Below, in pieces: positions 11,318 to 23,679 of a stretch of DNA of 64,000 bases. Origin of the DNA: Isoetes taiwanensis (taxonomy: Eukaryota; Streptophyta; Lycopodiopsida; Isoetales; Isoetaceae); the NCBI GenBank assembly GCA_021234155.1, contig JAJEKV010000017.1, positions 20,344,501-20,408,500 of the forward strand. Direction: 5' to 3'. The stretch's first letter is position 1; every line of letters begins with the position of its first letter. Made by a program: the position numbers and the translations under genes. The notes under the pieces were generated by a model, which did not search any database, had not been told where the DNA came from, and was given only the letters and a program-made list of their open reading frames with translations.

Positions 11318-12700
11318 ATGGCACCAAGAAAGGCTGGCTGAGCCTGCTTGAGCAACTTTGAGGTAGCAGTCAACCCGAGCTAGTAGGGGTAAGCATGAAA
11401 GTGGCTACCGGTTCCACGAGCAAATATTACAAATGTTTTACGCTTTGCCTTTTCCTCCACAAGCCCCTTACCAATTTGAGCTCACTATATACATTTCCCT
11501 CCCCTTGTTATGATTCTTCCATGAATGCTAACCATTTCTTGAAGAATTTTGAAGAATATTATGAGGAGCATGGAAAGAAGAAAGGTACCAGGTTTCTTTG
11601 AGTTTATCAAATGCATGAAGGGTGATGAGGCGGATCTGGTTGGATTTGAGGCTGTCAATAGGTACTAAGTGGGATGAATTGGAACAAAAGTTTGTCAAGG
11701 TTTGGTAAGACTACCTCACCCCGGGATCTTGTCTTTGAGCTCAATTCCTTTTCTATTAAATCTGGTGAAAGTGTGAAAGCGGTATGTGGAAAGATTTAAC
11801 TCTTACTTCTTTGCTGGTTTGTAATAGGAACCATGTTTCCCACCCAACTTTGCATCTGGTTGCTTCCTTTATCGGAGGTCGATGTCGGGCCTAAGATTTA
11901 TAGAAAGTTATTAAAACTTCAAAAGTTTGGTGAGCTAGATTCAATCCATAAGACATTTGTAAAAGTTTGTAGATTTAGTAGAAATGCTAAGCTATCGCGA
12001 TGATGAAATCAGAGATCCATTCTACCCTCCTCATCATGATACTGAGCACGAGTCACACTATGCTAATGCTGCCCCTGTGTATGCAGTTCAGAAGGAAAAA
12101 AAGAAGCCAAAAGCTGAAGAGCTAGACCCTCAGGTTTCAGAAATGAAATGAGATAAGTAAAATATCTGAAGCTCTCTTAGAAGTTACCAAACAACTCATG
12201 GAGTTAAAAATAGTAATAATGCCCCTTCTTCTAGCTACGCCATACACGAGATGCACAAAGCGTGGTAAACCCTATCATAGAGCTGAAAATTGCTTTGCAA
12301 GATCATCCTAAATGCCACAAAAGGGGCCATTTTGGTAGAGAATGTCTGTTTGTTCTTTTTGCAAAGAGATAGGTCATGAAGAGAAGTTCTGCGGTGTCAA
12401 GAATTACCTTGCAAAGCAAAGAAAAAGGCAAGCAGTGTCAATATTAGTTTTATTGAGGCTTGTGCAGAAGAACAAGAAGAACAAGATGTTATGGTTGTGC
12501 AAACACGTGCTAGGCTCCATTCAGGTACATCTGCAAGTTCTGTCCCACCAAGTGTAGCTCCTAAGGTAACATTTCAGCCAAATCCTCAGGATATAGCTCC
12601 TCCCCCTGCTCAAAGGTATAAACAGAAAGATTCTGAGCTTGATGAATTTGACTTGCTTATGAAAAACTCAAAGGTTCTTTTGTAGACTTACTAACTTTAT
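11318..12700 (+). pseudogene. Element B gag (frameshifted)
   Basis: Starts MAPRKAG at 11318 and meets a stop soon after. The capsid motif SSMNANHFLKNFEEYYEEHG lies at 11515-11575. Knuckle-like CTKRGKPYHRAENC (one Cys changed) and CSFCKEIGHEEKFC lie at 12250-12392. At least four frames are needed to follow it, so no intact product is made as read. Confidence 0.8.
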
Positions 12701-13130
12701 TGAGGATTGCACCATCATACAGGGAAAAGCTTATCAAAAATACCCAAAATGTTGAAGAAATTGCTGAAGAAACTTGCAATAACATTTCTGTAGCCTTACC
12801 TGAGCACACTGAAGATCCAGGTGCTTTTATTTGTAGTGCTACTATAGGGACCTCCCATTTAGATAAGGTTTTGCTGGATGGAGGTTCTTCCCTAAATGTC
12901 ATGCCTTATCATGTTATGAAAACACTGAATCTCAAAGTAGAAGACAACACTTCTATTGTTCTAAAATCCTTTTCAATGCTAAGGTAGTACCAAAGGGGTG
13001 GTGAGAAATGTGTGCATTATCTGAGGGGGAATCATTGTCTTAGCTACATTTGTGGTTGTTGATTTTGAGAATGTTAACCATGCTAACATCTATGATTTAT
13101 TATTGGGAAGAAGGTGGATGAAAGCTTGGT
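12700..13130 (+). pseudogene. Element B aspartic protease
   Basis: The open stretch 12700-12987 carries IAPSYREKL, then DPGAFICSATIG and the active-site segment VLLDGGSSLNVMP. The catalytic Asp is followed by Gly-Gly rather than Ser/Thr-Gly; element A has the same DGG. The second half (INDLLLG-like near 13090) is in another frame. It would process the polyprotein. Confidence 0.8.
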
Positions 13131-13349
13131 AGATGCTAGGCCTATATGGTGCGAAGGCATTTGCACTATTTCAAATGGAACAACTTCCATTAAACTGGTA
13201 AACAAGACCGACCCATACGCTAACATTGGATTCATAGATGTGGATATTTTGCAGGAAAAAGAGTTAGGAGTTCTGAGTTTTAGTGCGGATGTTGATATGA
13301 ATGCGAGAAGTTATCAACTTTGCTCATGTAGAGTTCCACGATCAAAAGC

Positions 13350-13765
13350 GAAAACAAGGCCTACCTTTGGTTTGATGGAGGTATGTCTAAAAAATTAGGG
13401 ATTGCTTCTTCTGCTGCTATTCTGAAGGATGCAGATCTTAAGCTGATGACTAAGATAGGGAGAATTCATCCTAATATTTCTTCTAATGCAGCGAGTATAG
13501 GGCCCTCATTGCAGGCCCTCTGAGGAAGCAAGATTCATGAATATTTCCCATATTGTTATCTATGGAGACTCACAACTTGTTTGCAAACAGATTTTGGGGG
13601 AATACCAAACAAAACATCAAGATATGGAGGATCTGAACACACAAGCTCAAGAATTGCTAACTTTTTTTTTTTTTTTTTGATCATTGGGAAATTTATCATA
13701 TTCCAAGGTCTAAAAACTTTGAGGCTGATTCTTTGTGCGAGGAAAACACTCTTAGAGCATCTCTC
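13350..13765 (+). pseudogene. Element B RNase H-like domain between protease and RT
   Basis: Reading across small shifts, the segment has the layout of an RNase H fold: WFDGG at 13368-13382 (first Asp), ASSAAILKD, a tyrosine-rich turn near 13497 where the second acid (Glu) is expected but the frame breaks, GDSQLVCKQ at 13564 (second Asp), and IYHIPRSKNFEADSL ending at about 13735 (last Asp). A 17-T run at 13663-13679 sits inside. It lies upstream of the RT, and a separate conventional RNase H follows the RT. Confidence 0.75.
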
Positions 13766-13929
13766 GAGGGAGCTATCAAGGAAGATGTCCTAGATGAAGA
13801 TGAACTCTCTCGGTTCCATCCTATCTTGACCATCAACCTGGCACAAGAAGAATCACACCAAGAACTTGAAGTGCACAAAGGGAGGTATGTCGAGGACTTT
13901 GCAAATGGGAGATCTATATGATGAAGATT

Positions 13930-14660
13930 GCAAAGGTAAAATGATTAAGTACTTTGAAGATTGGGTGGATGTTTTTGCATGGGAATATTGAATTGAAAGG
14001 GGTTGATAGGAGCATTTGTGAGTTTGAGATAAAAGTTCGTGAAGATACTAAACCTGTCATGCGAGAGATTGAGAAGAATTAATTCCTCACTTTTAGATCT
14101 TATCAAGCGAGGAATTATTCAAAATCACGGGGAGTCGGGTTTGATAGTTGACATTGTGAACCCCTCTTGGGTTTCTTGTATTGTTCAGTTCTAAAAAGAA
14201 TGGTTCTCTAAGAATATGTGTGGATTATAGAGATCTAAATAAAGCTCTTTGTTAAAGATTGTTACCCTTTGCCTTTTTGGAAGAAATCCTTTATGCGATT
14301 GGTGGCAAGTCTATGTACTCATTTTTGGATGGTTTCTCTGGTTTTAATCAGATTAGCATCAAAAGGAAGATCAACCAAAGACATCCTTCATTACTCCATG
14401 GGGAACTTATGCAATGAAAAGGATGCCTTTTGGCTTAATGAATACCCCTGCCACATTTAGGAGAGCTATGGATCTTGTCTTTGCAAACATGACTCTGAGC
14501 AATTCAGAGTTTATCTTGATGATTTATGCTTGGATACTGATACAAGTGATCATATTTCAGAGCTAACAAGGATATTTACATTGTCTTGAGACAAAGCTGG
14601 AGTTAATCTAAACCCAAAAAGTGCATCTTTTTGGCATCAAAGGCCAGCTCTTAGGCCATG
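13930..14660 (+). pseudogene. Element B reverse transcriptase (heavily broken)
   Basis: Recognisable blocks in shifting frames are GVDRSICEFEIKV-like, LRRINSSLLDLI, PSWVSCIV, DQPKTSFITPWGTYAMKRM and PFGLMNTPATFRRAMD. The YxDD block near 14515 is read with a shift. The same blocks are cleaner in element A, and the order matches. It is non-functional as read. Confidence 0.8.
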
Positions 14661-14739
14661 AGGTTTTACGCTAAAGGCCTTCAAGTAGGCTGAAGAAGAT
14701 CATAGCTTTAAAAAGCTTCAAACACCAGGACAATTAAAA

Positions 14740-15400
14740 AAGTCAAAGGGATTTATGGGAATGACCTCTTTCTTAAGAGTGTATGTGCCTAATTTCTCTC
14801 ACCTTATTAGTCCTATCTCTAAGTTGACTAGAGTAGGCCAAGTTAGTAAAAAAGAAAGTAAATATAGGCTGTTGTTTGGACTGATGAGTGTGAAAAAGCT
14901 TTTTTTTGCAGATCATAGAGGCTATTTGCCATTCTACACTTTTAAAAACTCAGACCTTTCATTACCATTTAAAGTTTACATAACTATCACTAAAAAGGCT
15001 GCTTTGGAGTTGCCATTTTTTGAGGATAGACACCCTATTGCTTTTGCAAGCAAACAATGGTCTCAAGCTGAGAGAAGTATGCTAAGATAGAAAGGAGTCT
15101 TTGCTTCTCTCATCTTTTTGATCGAGAGACATGGTCATCTTTTACAAAAATCCCAAGCCACTATCTACATGCTTGTGAGAACCCCATGCCTTTTTTGTAT
15201 GGTAAGAAATTAGAAAAACCTAAGCTTCATAGGTGGGCTTGTAGGCTTCAGTCTTATGATTTAAAGGTAAAGGTTATTCATGTATTGAACAACCGAGTTT
15301 ATACTTACTGCTGCCTACTTTGAACATGAGGAGTTGATACAAGAAGAAGAAATGACTAACCTTGTTGTAAATGGCAGGACTTGTTAACTATACCAGCTCA
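14740..15400 (+). pseudogene. Element B RT connection and second RNase H
   Basis: The open part 14755-15090 reads GMTSFLRVYVPNFSHLISPISKLT, the usual RT-RNase H junction of gypsy elements. Near its end come HPIAFASKQWSQAERS and, in other frames, HRWACRLQSYDLK-like words. This is the normal gypsy RNase H after the RT, additional to the one at 13350. Confidence 0.75.
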
Positions 15401-15559
15401 AGGTTGGCAACAACCTATTAGGGAGGTTCCTTGATGTCGAGGAGATACCTTCTAAATTTTCAAAAAGCCAAGCTTACAAGTTTAAGTTAAAATGTTTGAC
15501 TTACTCATTGGTTGGTGACATCTTGTGCAAGGTAAATAGGGATGGTGTACTCTTAAGAT

Positions 15560-16680
15560 GTGTTGATGAAGATGAAGCTGCCACGGTACTTGCTTTGAAA
15601 ATCACAAAGGTGTTTGTGGTGGTCATTTTTGCAGAACACAAGCTGCCAAGAAAATATTGAGGTGCGGTTATTTCTGGCCTCATTTATTTAAAGATTGTTA
15701 TGATATTATAAAGACTTGTCATCAATGCGGATCTTTGGCAAAAGAATCTTGCATCTGCTCCTCTTTACGGGGAATTGTCTCCCCTGGTCCATTTCAAGTT
15801 TGGGGATTGGACTATGTTGGCCCTATCAATCCCCATCCTCATTTCGGCATGAATACATTGTTGTGGCTCTGGATCTGTTCACTAAGTGGTCGAAGCGACA
15901 CCTTTAAGGAAAGCAAATGCCCATACTCTTTGCTAGATTTTTGCATGAGAATATTTGCTCTAGGTTTGGCATTCCTTTTAAAATTTTGGTGATAGAGGCT
16001 CTACTTTTATTAATGAAGTTATTAATTTCCTTGTTTCAAGCCTCAAGATCAAGCATGTGAAAAGCTCGACCTATTATCCTCAAAGGAAATGGCCAAGCTG
16101 AGTCTACTAACAAAGTGCTTAAGAGTATTTTTGCAGAAAAGCAGTTTGCCAAAACCAAAGGGATTGGCACTTGAAATTATATGATGCTCTTTGGGCTCAT
16201 AGAATTACTTCTAAAGCGACTACTAATGCCTCACCTTTCAGTTTAGTATATGGGTAGAGGTTTGTTATTCGGTCGAGTTAGAAATACCTTCTTTAAGGAT
16301 GGCACTCAAGCTTGAGTTGGAGTTTTTCTGAAGCTTTGAAACCACAGGTATGAAGTTTTGTTAAAATTAGATGAGGAAAGGTTTGTTGCGAGAGAATTAC
16401 AACTTCTTTGAAGAAGGCTAAGAGTGCGGCGACTTTCAAGGCTGCTCACAAAGCTGCAAGACAAGTTTGCACCTATGGAATTAGTTTTTAAAGTGGAATC
16501 TTTGCGGATGAAGGGAAGCTTTCAAAGTTTGAAAATCCACTGGGAGGGTCCCTATCAGATTTTTAGGAGATCTTTGGCTGCTCATCTTATAGGTTGGTAG
16601 ATCTTAGTACTGGGATTAGAGTTGCCAAATCCCATTAATATTCAACACCTTAAAGATATTGGCCTCGGCATGCACAGCTT
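15560..16680 (+). pseudogene. Element B integrase
   Basis: Zinc part: HFCRTQAAKKILRCGYFWPHLFKDC and TCHQCGSLAK. Core: SPGPFQVWGLDYVGP (catalytic Asp), FTKW, then IKHVKSSTYYPQ near 16050 just before the expected Glu. The C-terminal WEGPYQI-like block at about 16540 has no chromodomain. Multiple shifts. A function in cDNA insertion is known for the family. Confidence 0.8.
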
Positions 16681-17298
16681 GAGCCCCTTCACTTCTATAT
16701 AAGCATTTGTTCTAGCTTAGAATAGTTTAGTCTATAATTTCAAAGCTGAGGGTTTTAATATTTCTTTTGATTAGCATATTTCCTTTGAGGTTTAATATTG
16801 TGTCTTTTTTGTTTTAGGCTGCGGGAATGTGACCACAAGGGATGAAGACTTTGATTATTACCTATTAATGAGTTCTATGTTGTCATGCGGGGACCATTTG
16901 TTAAAACATTTCATCTGTTTTCTAAAAGCTGGCCTATTCTTCATAAGACCTTGCTTCTCCATTGGAGTTCTAGAGTGCTATCCATATATCATTTTCCACA
17001 TCTTGCTTGGCACTCATGCTAACCTTGATTTCTTGTCATCATATGCGAGGTTCATTCTTTTCTCCTCCATTTTCATCTGCCTATAAGTTGCCTTACATTC
17101 CATTTCAACCTTCTATCCTTTTATTTTCCTCCCTACAATGCTCTGCACCACATTTCCACCATAGCGAGTTCATCTCACACTCATACCACTCACTTCATTG
17201 CTCTACATCATTACATCACTGCACCCGGTATTTGAAGATCCTCGGTCTAAGTTTACATCTGTTGGTGAGGGGACCAGCCATTCTTTCCTTTGAGGAGA
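16681..17298 (+). other. Element B 3' non-coding region with polypurine tract
   Basis: About 600 bp between integrase and 3' LTR. It holds only short chance frames. TTTGAGGAGA at 17289-17298 directly before the LTR is the likely polypurine tract for plus-strand priming. Confidence 0.55.
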
Positions 17299-19752
17299 TG
17301 TTGCCCATTTTTGGCAACATGGACCAACATCTATGTTTCAAAACCTTTGTTCCATTTACATTTCCTTTAAGGAAAAGTTCGGGCTATTGTGATCCCATCG
17401 AGTTTGGAAGACATTTGACCAAGATTGGAAGACATTGGGGATCTCCTATTATGGCCTAGTCTTTTCCTTGAGGTAAAACACCTTTCTAGACACATTCCTA
17501 TTAGCTTAACATTTTCCTTTGATTTGAAGACCAGGCAAAGGCTATAGCAAGTTTATCAAGGAGGCACAAGACATTTTACCAAAGCTCAAAACCTTATGAA
17601 GCTTGCTTGAGAAGTTTGAAGTCACACACATGAGGATGCTACCCTAGAAGTGAAATTTGCTCTTATTCTAGCCTTGAAGTTTGGAAGACCCTTATAGAAG
17701 TTTGGAAGACCTTAGGCTTTGAGCAAATCTATCTTCACTAGGAGGTATGAATTGAGCCCTAGAAACAATTTGAGATAAGATCAAGTGCTCTGAGAGGTAC
17801 CCATCTCTTCTTCATTCCATTCATCTTACATCCCCCTTTCTATATCCCAAGAGCCTTCAAAATTTTTCCTTCACCATTGTTTCCACTTTTGAGACCTTTT
17901 CTCATCATTCTACTACTTATCTTTTATGAATCCCACCTTCATTTGAGAATTGTCCCCTAGTGATCTTGAAAACCTTCAAAGGCAAAGAAGGCTTCTTTCT
18001 CATTCTCATTTCATCTTCCTAAACCCTAGTATAGCCTATTTACACCCTTTTCCCATCTTTTTCCTATGACTTTTCACCATCCTTATGTTCCAATATTCAT
18101 TGACCATGGGTCAAAAGGGACCAAAAATTCAAATGTTTTAGTTTGACCTAAAAACCCTCTAGATGGGAAGCTTGGAAAAAAAAGCTGACTTGGTCTTTTA
18201 AAATTCAAAAAACCTTTGGAAAGACCTTCAAAATTGGATTCTTGGGATCGTGCCAAAAAAAAAAAAACCTATTCTAGCCTATCTACCCTATCTATTTACT
18301 GCATAGTTCAGGTCACCCCCCCTTTTTTTCCCGTGGCGGCGTGGGGGGGCGGAACGGTTTGGGTGTCCCCCTGCGTGTACATAAAATTTAATAGTGGGTC
18401 TGCATTTTTCCTTATATACCTTAGCCTCGAGAACCACCCATTACTGTGGGATATATCACCCTTAAATTTTTCGATGAACCCTAAGAAATAGGGGAACATG
18501 CTAAATCCGGCCAATTCGTACCTAAACTTGATTGAATCCCGCCAATTTCCGCCCGAAATTAGCTCCTAAACCTTTTCCGAAACCATGGGGATCCTTTGTG
18601 GCATTTGATTCGATGGAAATTGCTAAATTTGGGCCTCAAATCACTCACCAGAGCTAGCTTTTGGGAAGAGCGGTTCTTAAACCAGCATCACCGGACCAAA
18701 TCGACCGCCCCTCAGAGACATACCTCTGTGATTTTGGCGCATTGAATTTTTGATATCCTTTTGCTCTGCTCCGCTCGGATTCCAGCTCCATTTCGTTCGA
18801 GATTGAAGTCCCTGTTCGTTGTGACTTGTTCAGCATCGAAGCACCTCGTTGGCAAACTTAAATAATCACTCCATATTACTTCATTGGTATTTTTGAAGCT
18901 CTCGAAAGGCTCAAGCAGTCTTGAATTTTCTCTCAAGCATTATTATTTTCAAAACTTTGGTAATACCCTGTTGACATTGTCATACCTTCTGTATCACATT
19001 GCTATAATGCATAGTCTTTGCCTGAAAAATCATTGTCTTCATTGTACATCCTTTTTTTGTAGTTCTGCATTGCCCTTTTAAAAGAAAAAAAAAAAAAAAA
19101 AAAAAAACAAAAACAAGACCAAAAATATTTACTCAGAGATTATATCTTCTTCAGGTAGTTGTATCTCATCCTTATAGAAATCCTAGACACCTATACATTC
19201 GGAGAAAACATATAAAAAGATTTCTTTTCATAACTGTTACAGAGTTTGTTCTTTTCTTGAGGTTTTGTTTACTTACAGAAAAACTAAAACATCCTTTTGC
19301 TATTCAAACCTTTTGCACGTGATCTAGAGGTTATTTTGAAGTTGCCTGCACAGATCCCAACCCAAAATTCCCCATCAAACTCCATCTGCAAAATTTGGCT
19401 CTCTGTTTTGGCACTGGCCAACTTTTTGACCTGCCTTTGACCTCGATTTTCTTGACCTTCCTTTATTCAAATCAAGTCAAGTCTTCTCCACCATTTTCCT
19501 CTGCTTGTTGACCACTGATAACACCAATCAGACCTTCAAAATCTCTCAAGGTGTGTCTGCAAGTTCAGTTTTTGCTCTGACAGTTTTTTCAGTTTCAGGG
19601 ACTCTAGTGATTTTGAAAAAACTAGCACTTAAAAAATGAATTTTTTGGTTTCATATGACAAGGATTGATCACCCTAAGTGGTCTGGAGGTTCTAACCACT
19701 TTGTTTAAGATTCCTTTGAGGTTAGGCTAAAATTCCAGGTTTTAGGCTAACA
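17299..19752 (+). repeat. 3' LTR of element B
   Basis: 2,454 bp, same ends as the 5' copy. The A-run here is 23 A (19085-19107). CAG/CTG in one copy often appears as CGG or CGAG in the other. Examples are TTCCAGGC at 8876 against TTCGGGC at 17379, and TTTCAGGGAC at 19594 against TTTCGGGGAC at 11132. Confidence 0.95.
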
Positions 19753-19757
19753 CCCCT

Positions 19758-20180
19758 TCTTACAGAAAAAAGGTGCTCAATCTTACTAAGGAAGATGAGT
19801 TTGCCCTGACAAACCACATTGATGAGCACATGCTCACTCAGGATGATAATGATCCTGGAGCTTTCACTTGTGTTGCTAAAATGGAAGGAAAAGTATTGAC
19901 CAAAGTTCTGCTAGATGGAGGATCACCCTTGAACGTGATGCCACACCATGTCATGAGACTATGTGGACTAGAAATAGATAAGAAGGCTCCAATGATCTTG
20001 AAATCTTTCTCTAACTCTAAAATCAATCCAGTGGGAATAGTTAGCAATGTGCCTATTGATGTTGAAGGAATAATGGTTGCAGCTAACTTTGTTGTGGTTG
20101 CTTTTGAAGGAATAGGGGACAAATCAGATATATATATGACTTACTTTTGGGGGAAGGTGGCTTTCTACGGTAGATGCTAG
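19758..20180 (+). CDS. Element A protease (gag-protease frame resumed)
   Basis: Continues the gag frame after element B with SYRKKVLNLTKEDEFAL. DPGAFTCVAKMEGK and VLLDGGSPLNVMPHHVM follow, the aspartic protease active site with DGG. GIVSNVPIDVEGIMVAANFVVVAF is the flap-side half. The frame slips at about 20140 after IYMTYFWG, where a family motif DLLLG(R)W would be expected. Clearly homologous to 12700-13130. Confidence 0.85.
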   Translation, partial: SYRKKVLNLTKEDEFALTNHIDEHMLTQDDNDPGAFTCVAKMEGKVLTKVLLDGGSPLNVMPHHVMRLCGLEIDKKAPMILKSFSNSKINPVGIVSNVPIDVEGIMVAANFVVVAFEGIGDKSDIYMTYFWGKVAFYGRC

Positions 20181-20374
20181 GCCTGTGTGGTCAAGAGGAG
20201 AATGTACCATCTCAAATGGCAAAGAAAAAGGTAACATTGTATAATAAGTTAGGAGAGTTTGAAAGCATGAATTTCATTAAAGAAGAAATGTTAATATCAC
20301 ATCCATGTGGAGAATTTGAAGCTGGATCTGATAGAGTTGGAGTCTAGCATAGAAATCTCAAAGGAGTTGGCTTC

Positions 20375-20800
20375 AACCCGGGTTGAGCAATTTTGCTTAT
20401 TTATGGTTTGATGGTGGTGTTTCCAAAAGGCTTAATGTGGCATCTTCTGCTGCTATTCTCAAGGATGCTTCCAACGAGGTTCTTTGGCTAAAGTAGGAAG
20501 AATTTATCCTAATGTCACTTCTAATATGGCGAGAATATAAGGCATTGATTGCAGGTCTTCAAGAGGCAAAAAATCTAAACATCAGGAATGTAATCATCTT
20601 TGGAGACTCTCGGCTTGTCTGTGGGGCAAATATCAGGAGAATATCGGGCCAAGAATGAAGACATGTTTGCGGCTCAAAAATCAAGCCATCTTTGGGCGAA
20701 GAATTTTGATGCACAGGAACTACTGCCATGTTTCAAGGGAGCAAAATGGTGAAAGCAGAACTTCGTTGTCAGAAGTGTGCTACTTGAACATTTTGGTGAG
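20375..20800 (+). pseudogene. Element A RNase H-like domain between protease and RT
   Basis: Motifs in order: WFDGGVSKRLN at 20404 (first Asp), ASSAAILKDASNEV, IYPNVTSN followed by the broken word GCGAGAATATAAGG where an Ala-Glu-Tyr-Lys with the catalytic Glu would fall, ALIAGLQEAKNLNIRNV, and IFGDSRLVCG at 20599-20625 (second Asp). The tail is less clear. Shifts occur at CAG-like words. Both A and B carry it in the same place, so it is a family trait rather than an accident. Confidence 0.78.
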
Positions 20801-20841
20801 GGAGCAATTCAAGAGGAGGAACTTGAGGAGGAGAGATCTGC

Positions 20842-21720
20842 ATGCAGCTATACCCCATCCTGGTAATCAATGCAAGTGAAGACAAACAGGTAAGGGAAGT
20901 CAAGGTCAATAAGAAAGGTCTAGATAGGGTGTTATATGTTGGAGATTTGTTCAGAGAAGAGGATAATGCCTTGGTTACTAAATTTTTTGATGATTGGAAG
21001 GATATCTTTGCTTGGGATTATGATGAGCTGGTGGGAATTGACAAAAGCATTTGTGAATTTGAAATTAAGATAAAGGGAGGTATGAAACCTGTTATACAAA
21101 AGCTAAGAAGAATCAATGCTTCTCTATTAGGTCTAATCAAGGAAGAATTATACAAAATGAAAGATGCAGGTGTGATTACTGAAATTGTGAATCCTGAGTG
21201 GCTATCTTGCATTGTTCCTGTTGAAAAGAAAAACAAGGCCATTAGGATCTGCATAGACTATAGAGATTTAAACAAAGCTACTGTCAAGGATTGTTACCCT
21301 TTGCCATTTCTGGAAGAGGTGTTGCATGCTGTAGCAGGGAAAGAGATTTACTCATTCTTAGATGGCTTTTCAGGTTTTAATCAGATAAGCATCAAAGAAG
21401 GTGATCAGCCAAAAACTTCATTCATCACACCTTGGGGAACATTTGCCATGAAAAGAATGCCATTTGGATTGATGAATGCTTACGCAACATTCAAAGAGCC
21501 ATGGATGCAATTTTAAAGAAATGCCGGGTAACATTTTTAGTGTGTTCTTGGATGATCTTTGCTTGGGAACTTCTCTGGAAAGACATTTTGATATGCTAAC
21601 CATGTTGTTTGACTTGTGTAGAAAGGGAGGAGTGAGTTTGAACCCCAAAAAGTGTGTTTTTATCATCAAAGGAGAATTGCTTGGGCATGTAGTATCCCGG
21701 TGAGGGAATTCAAATATCGG
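20842..21720 (+). CDS. Element A reverse transcriptase
   Basis: A 224-codon open stretch covers palm and fingers: IDKSICEFEIKIKGG, VIQKLRRINASLLGLIKEE, EWLSCIVPVEKK, IRICIDYRDLNKATVKDCYP, FLDGFSGFNQISI, PKTSFITPWGTFAMKRMPFGL. A shift at about 21515 leads to 21518-21703 with VFLDDLCLGT (FLDD catalytic pair) and LNPKKCVF, GELLGHVVS. It copies element RNA into DNA. The open length is shorter than a full RT-RNase H because of the frame break. The closest relatives by motif are Tat/Athila-type gypsy elements. Confidence 0.88.
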
Positions 21721-22480
21721 CGGTAAGATTGAAGCCCGAGGAAGCTGACACCTCAAAACCCTCAAGCGGGTTAAAAGCTTCATAGGGATGACCAGCTTCT
21801 TGAGAATGTATGTCCCTCATTTTTTTTTCCACACCATAAGCCCAATCTCAGCCTCACAAAGGTTGGGAAGTTCTCAAAAGTGAAAGCAAACACATCCTAG
21901 TAGATTGGGATGAGCAATGCCAAAATTCTTTTGACAAAATCATTGATGCCATTTGCAAATCTATCTGCTAAAACCTCTGATCTAGAAGCCCTTCAAAGCT
22001 TACATCGAGTGTGACAAAAAGCAATTGGTTTGGCTTTGCTACAAAGGATCATGTAATTACTTTTGCAAGCAAGATGTGGTAAATCTTTGAAATTAGATAT
22101 CGGGTTGGAGAAAAGTGCAGCAGCCCGATATTTTTAATAGAGACAAGGACATCTTACGCAAAACAATCAGGTGCAAGTGTTCATGAGGCAAAATCCTTTT
22201 CACTCCTATTTGCAAAAAGCAGCCAAAGGCTAAAGCTGTGCAGGTGGGCTTGTAAGATCCAAGCTTATGATATTCTTTGTAAAGGTGGTAAAGTTGATCG
22301 AGAATCCCGGCTCCTATCTTCCACTTGTGTTGTTTGAGCATGAAGATCAAGATGGTTTATGTGTTGATGACAATCTAACAAACTTGATCTCTGTTGATGC
22401 GAAAACATTGATTGGCAATTTGACATCGAAACTATTTGGAAAGCAATGAGTTACCTAAGAACTTGAGTAGCGATCAAGAA
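21721..22480 (+). pseudogene. Element A connection and gypsy RNase H
   Basis: GMTSFLRMYVPHF opens the segment in one frame. FKAYIECDKK-like, FATKDHVITFASKMW and RWACKIQAYDILCKGGK follow in others. This is the usual RNase H after the RT, second to the one at 20375. Stops and shifts are frequent. Confidence 0.7.
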
Positions 22481-22559
22481 AGAAGATTTAGGGACAAGTG
22501 CAAGAAGTTCAGGCTAATTGAAGGGATCCTATGCAAAGTTGACAAGGAGGAGTCTTGCT

Positions 22560-23679
22560 GAGATGTGTGGATAAAGAAGAGGCTAGAATGATAATCGGGC
22601 GTGTCATGAGGGAGTTTGTGGAGGACACTTTGCAGCAGACACAACTGCAAAAAAGATTTTAAGGTCAGGATACTTTTGGCCTACTCTCTTTAAGGATTGT
22701 TATGAAGCTATAAAATGCTGCCATAAATGTCAGATTTTTGGCAAAAGAACCTTACAACCGGTGCCACGACTGCCATAATTTCCCCTGGACCTTTCCAAAT
22801 GTGGGGGCTGGATTTTATAGGCCCCATAGACCCACCTTCCACAGCTCAACACCAGTTTATATTAGTTGCCACTGATTACTTTACCAAATGGGCAGAGGCA
22901 ATTCCTTTGAGAGAAGCCAATGCCCAAGCCACTGCAAGGTTTCTACATGAAAATATCTGTGCCAGATTTGGTATCCCTTTCAAAATTGTTTTACGATAGA
23001 GGCAGCCAATTCATCAACAATGCAATTGCATTACTTCTAGCCACCTTGAAAGTTAAACACACCAAGAGTTCATCCTATTACCCTCGGGGAAATGGCGGGC
23101 GAGAGTCAACCAATAAGACTCTCAAATCAATCTGAAGAAGACCATCGGTGTTTCAAAAAGGATTGGCATTTAAAACTTCATGATGCACTTTGGGCATCAG
23201 AACTACCATCAAAGTGGCTACAAAGCACACCCCTTTCAGCTTGGTGTATGGGATAGAATCAGTGTGCCTATAGAATTAGAGCTTCCATCACTCGGTGGCC
23301 CTATCGGATAAATTTGGAAATGGATGATGCTCTAAAAGGCATTTTTGTGAGATTGATGCAGCTTGAGGAGCATAGATATGATGAGAATGCAATAATGAGG
23401 AAAAAGGCCAAGGATATTGCGGCCTTCAAAAGCGGCACATAAATTCGGGGAGTCTTGAAAGAAGGAGAGTTAGTGTTAAAGTGGAACAAAGCAAGGGAAG
23501 ATATGGCAACAAAGTTCGAAAATCTTTGGGAAGGACCATTTGAAGTAATAGGAACAGCTGGCAAGGATTCATATTGGCTGAAGGATGTTGCTGATGGCAG
23601 AGAATTGATGAACCCTATCAACATTGTGCACCTAAAAAGGTATTGGCAACAACATGTTGCCCTTACTCTGTTCAACTGA
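22560..23679 (+). pseudogene. Element A integrase
   Basis: Zinc part: GGHFAADTTAKKILRSGYFWPTLFKDC and CCHKCQIFGK. Core: SPGPFQMWGLDFIGPI (Asp), ATDYFTKWAEAIPLREANAQ, DRGSQFINNA (Asp), KHTKSSSYYPRGNGGRESTNK (Glu, next to a CAG-like break). The C-terminal stretch 23455-23679 reads ELVLKWNKAREDMATKFENLWEGPFEV and ends NIVHLKRYW. No chromodomain. Four or five shifts divide it. Confidence 0.85.

Larger units (their letters stand above)
8794..19752 (+). mobile_element. Gypsy element B (Tat-like), nested in element A
   Basis: Complete element of 10,959 bp with LTRs 8794-11272 and 17299-19752, TG...CA ends, a 5-bp TSD and all interior domains in the same unusual order as A. It sits in A's gag in the same orientation and belongs to a related family, since gag, protease and integrase motifs are shared. 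The interior has more frame breaks than A. Only parts of gag, protease, RT and integrase remain readable. Confidence 0.95.
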
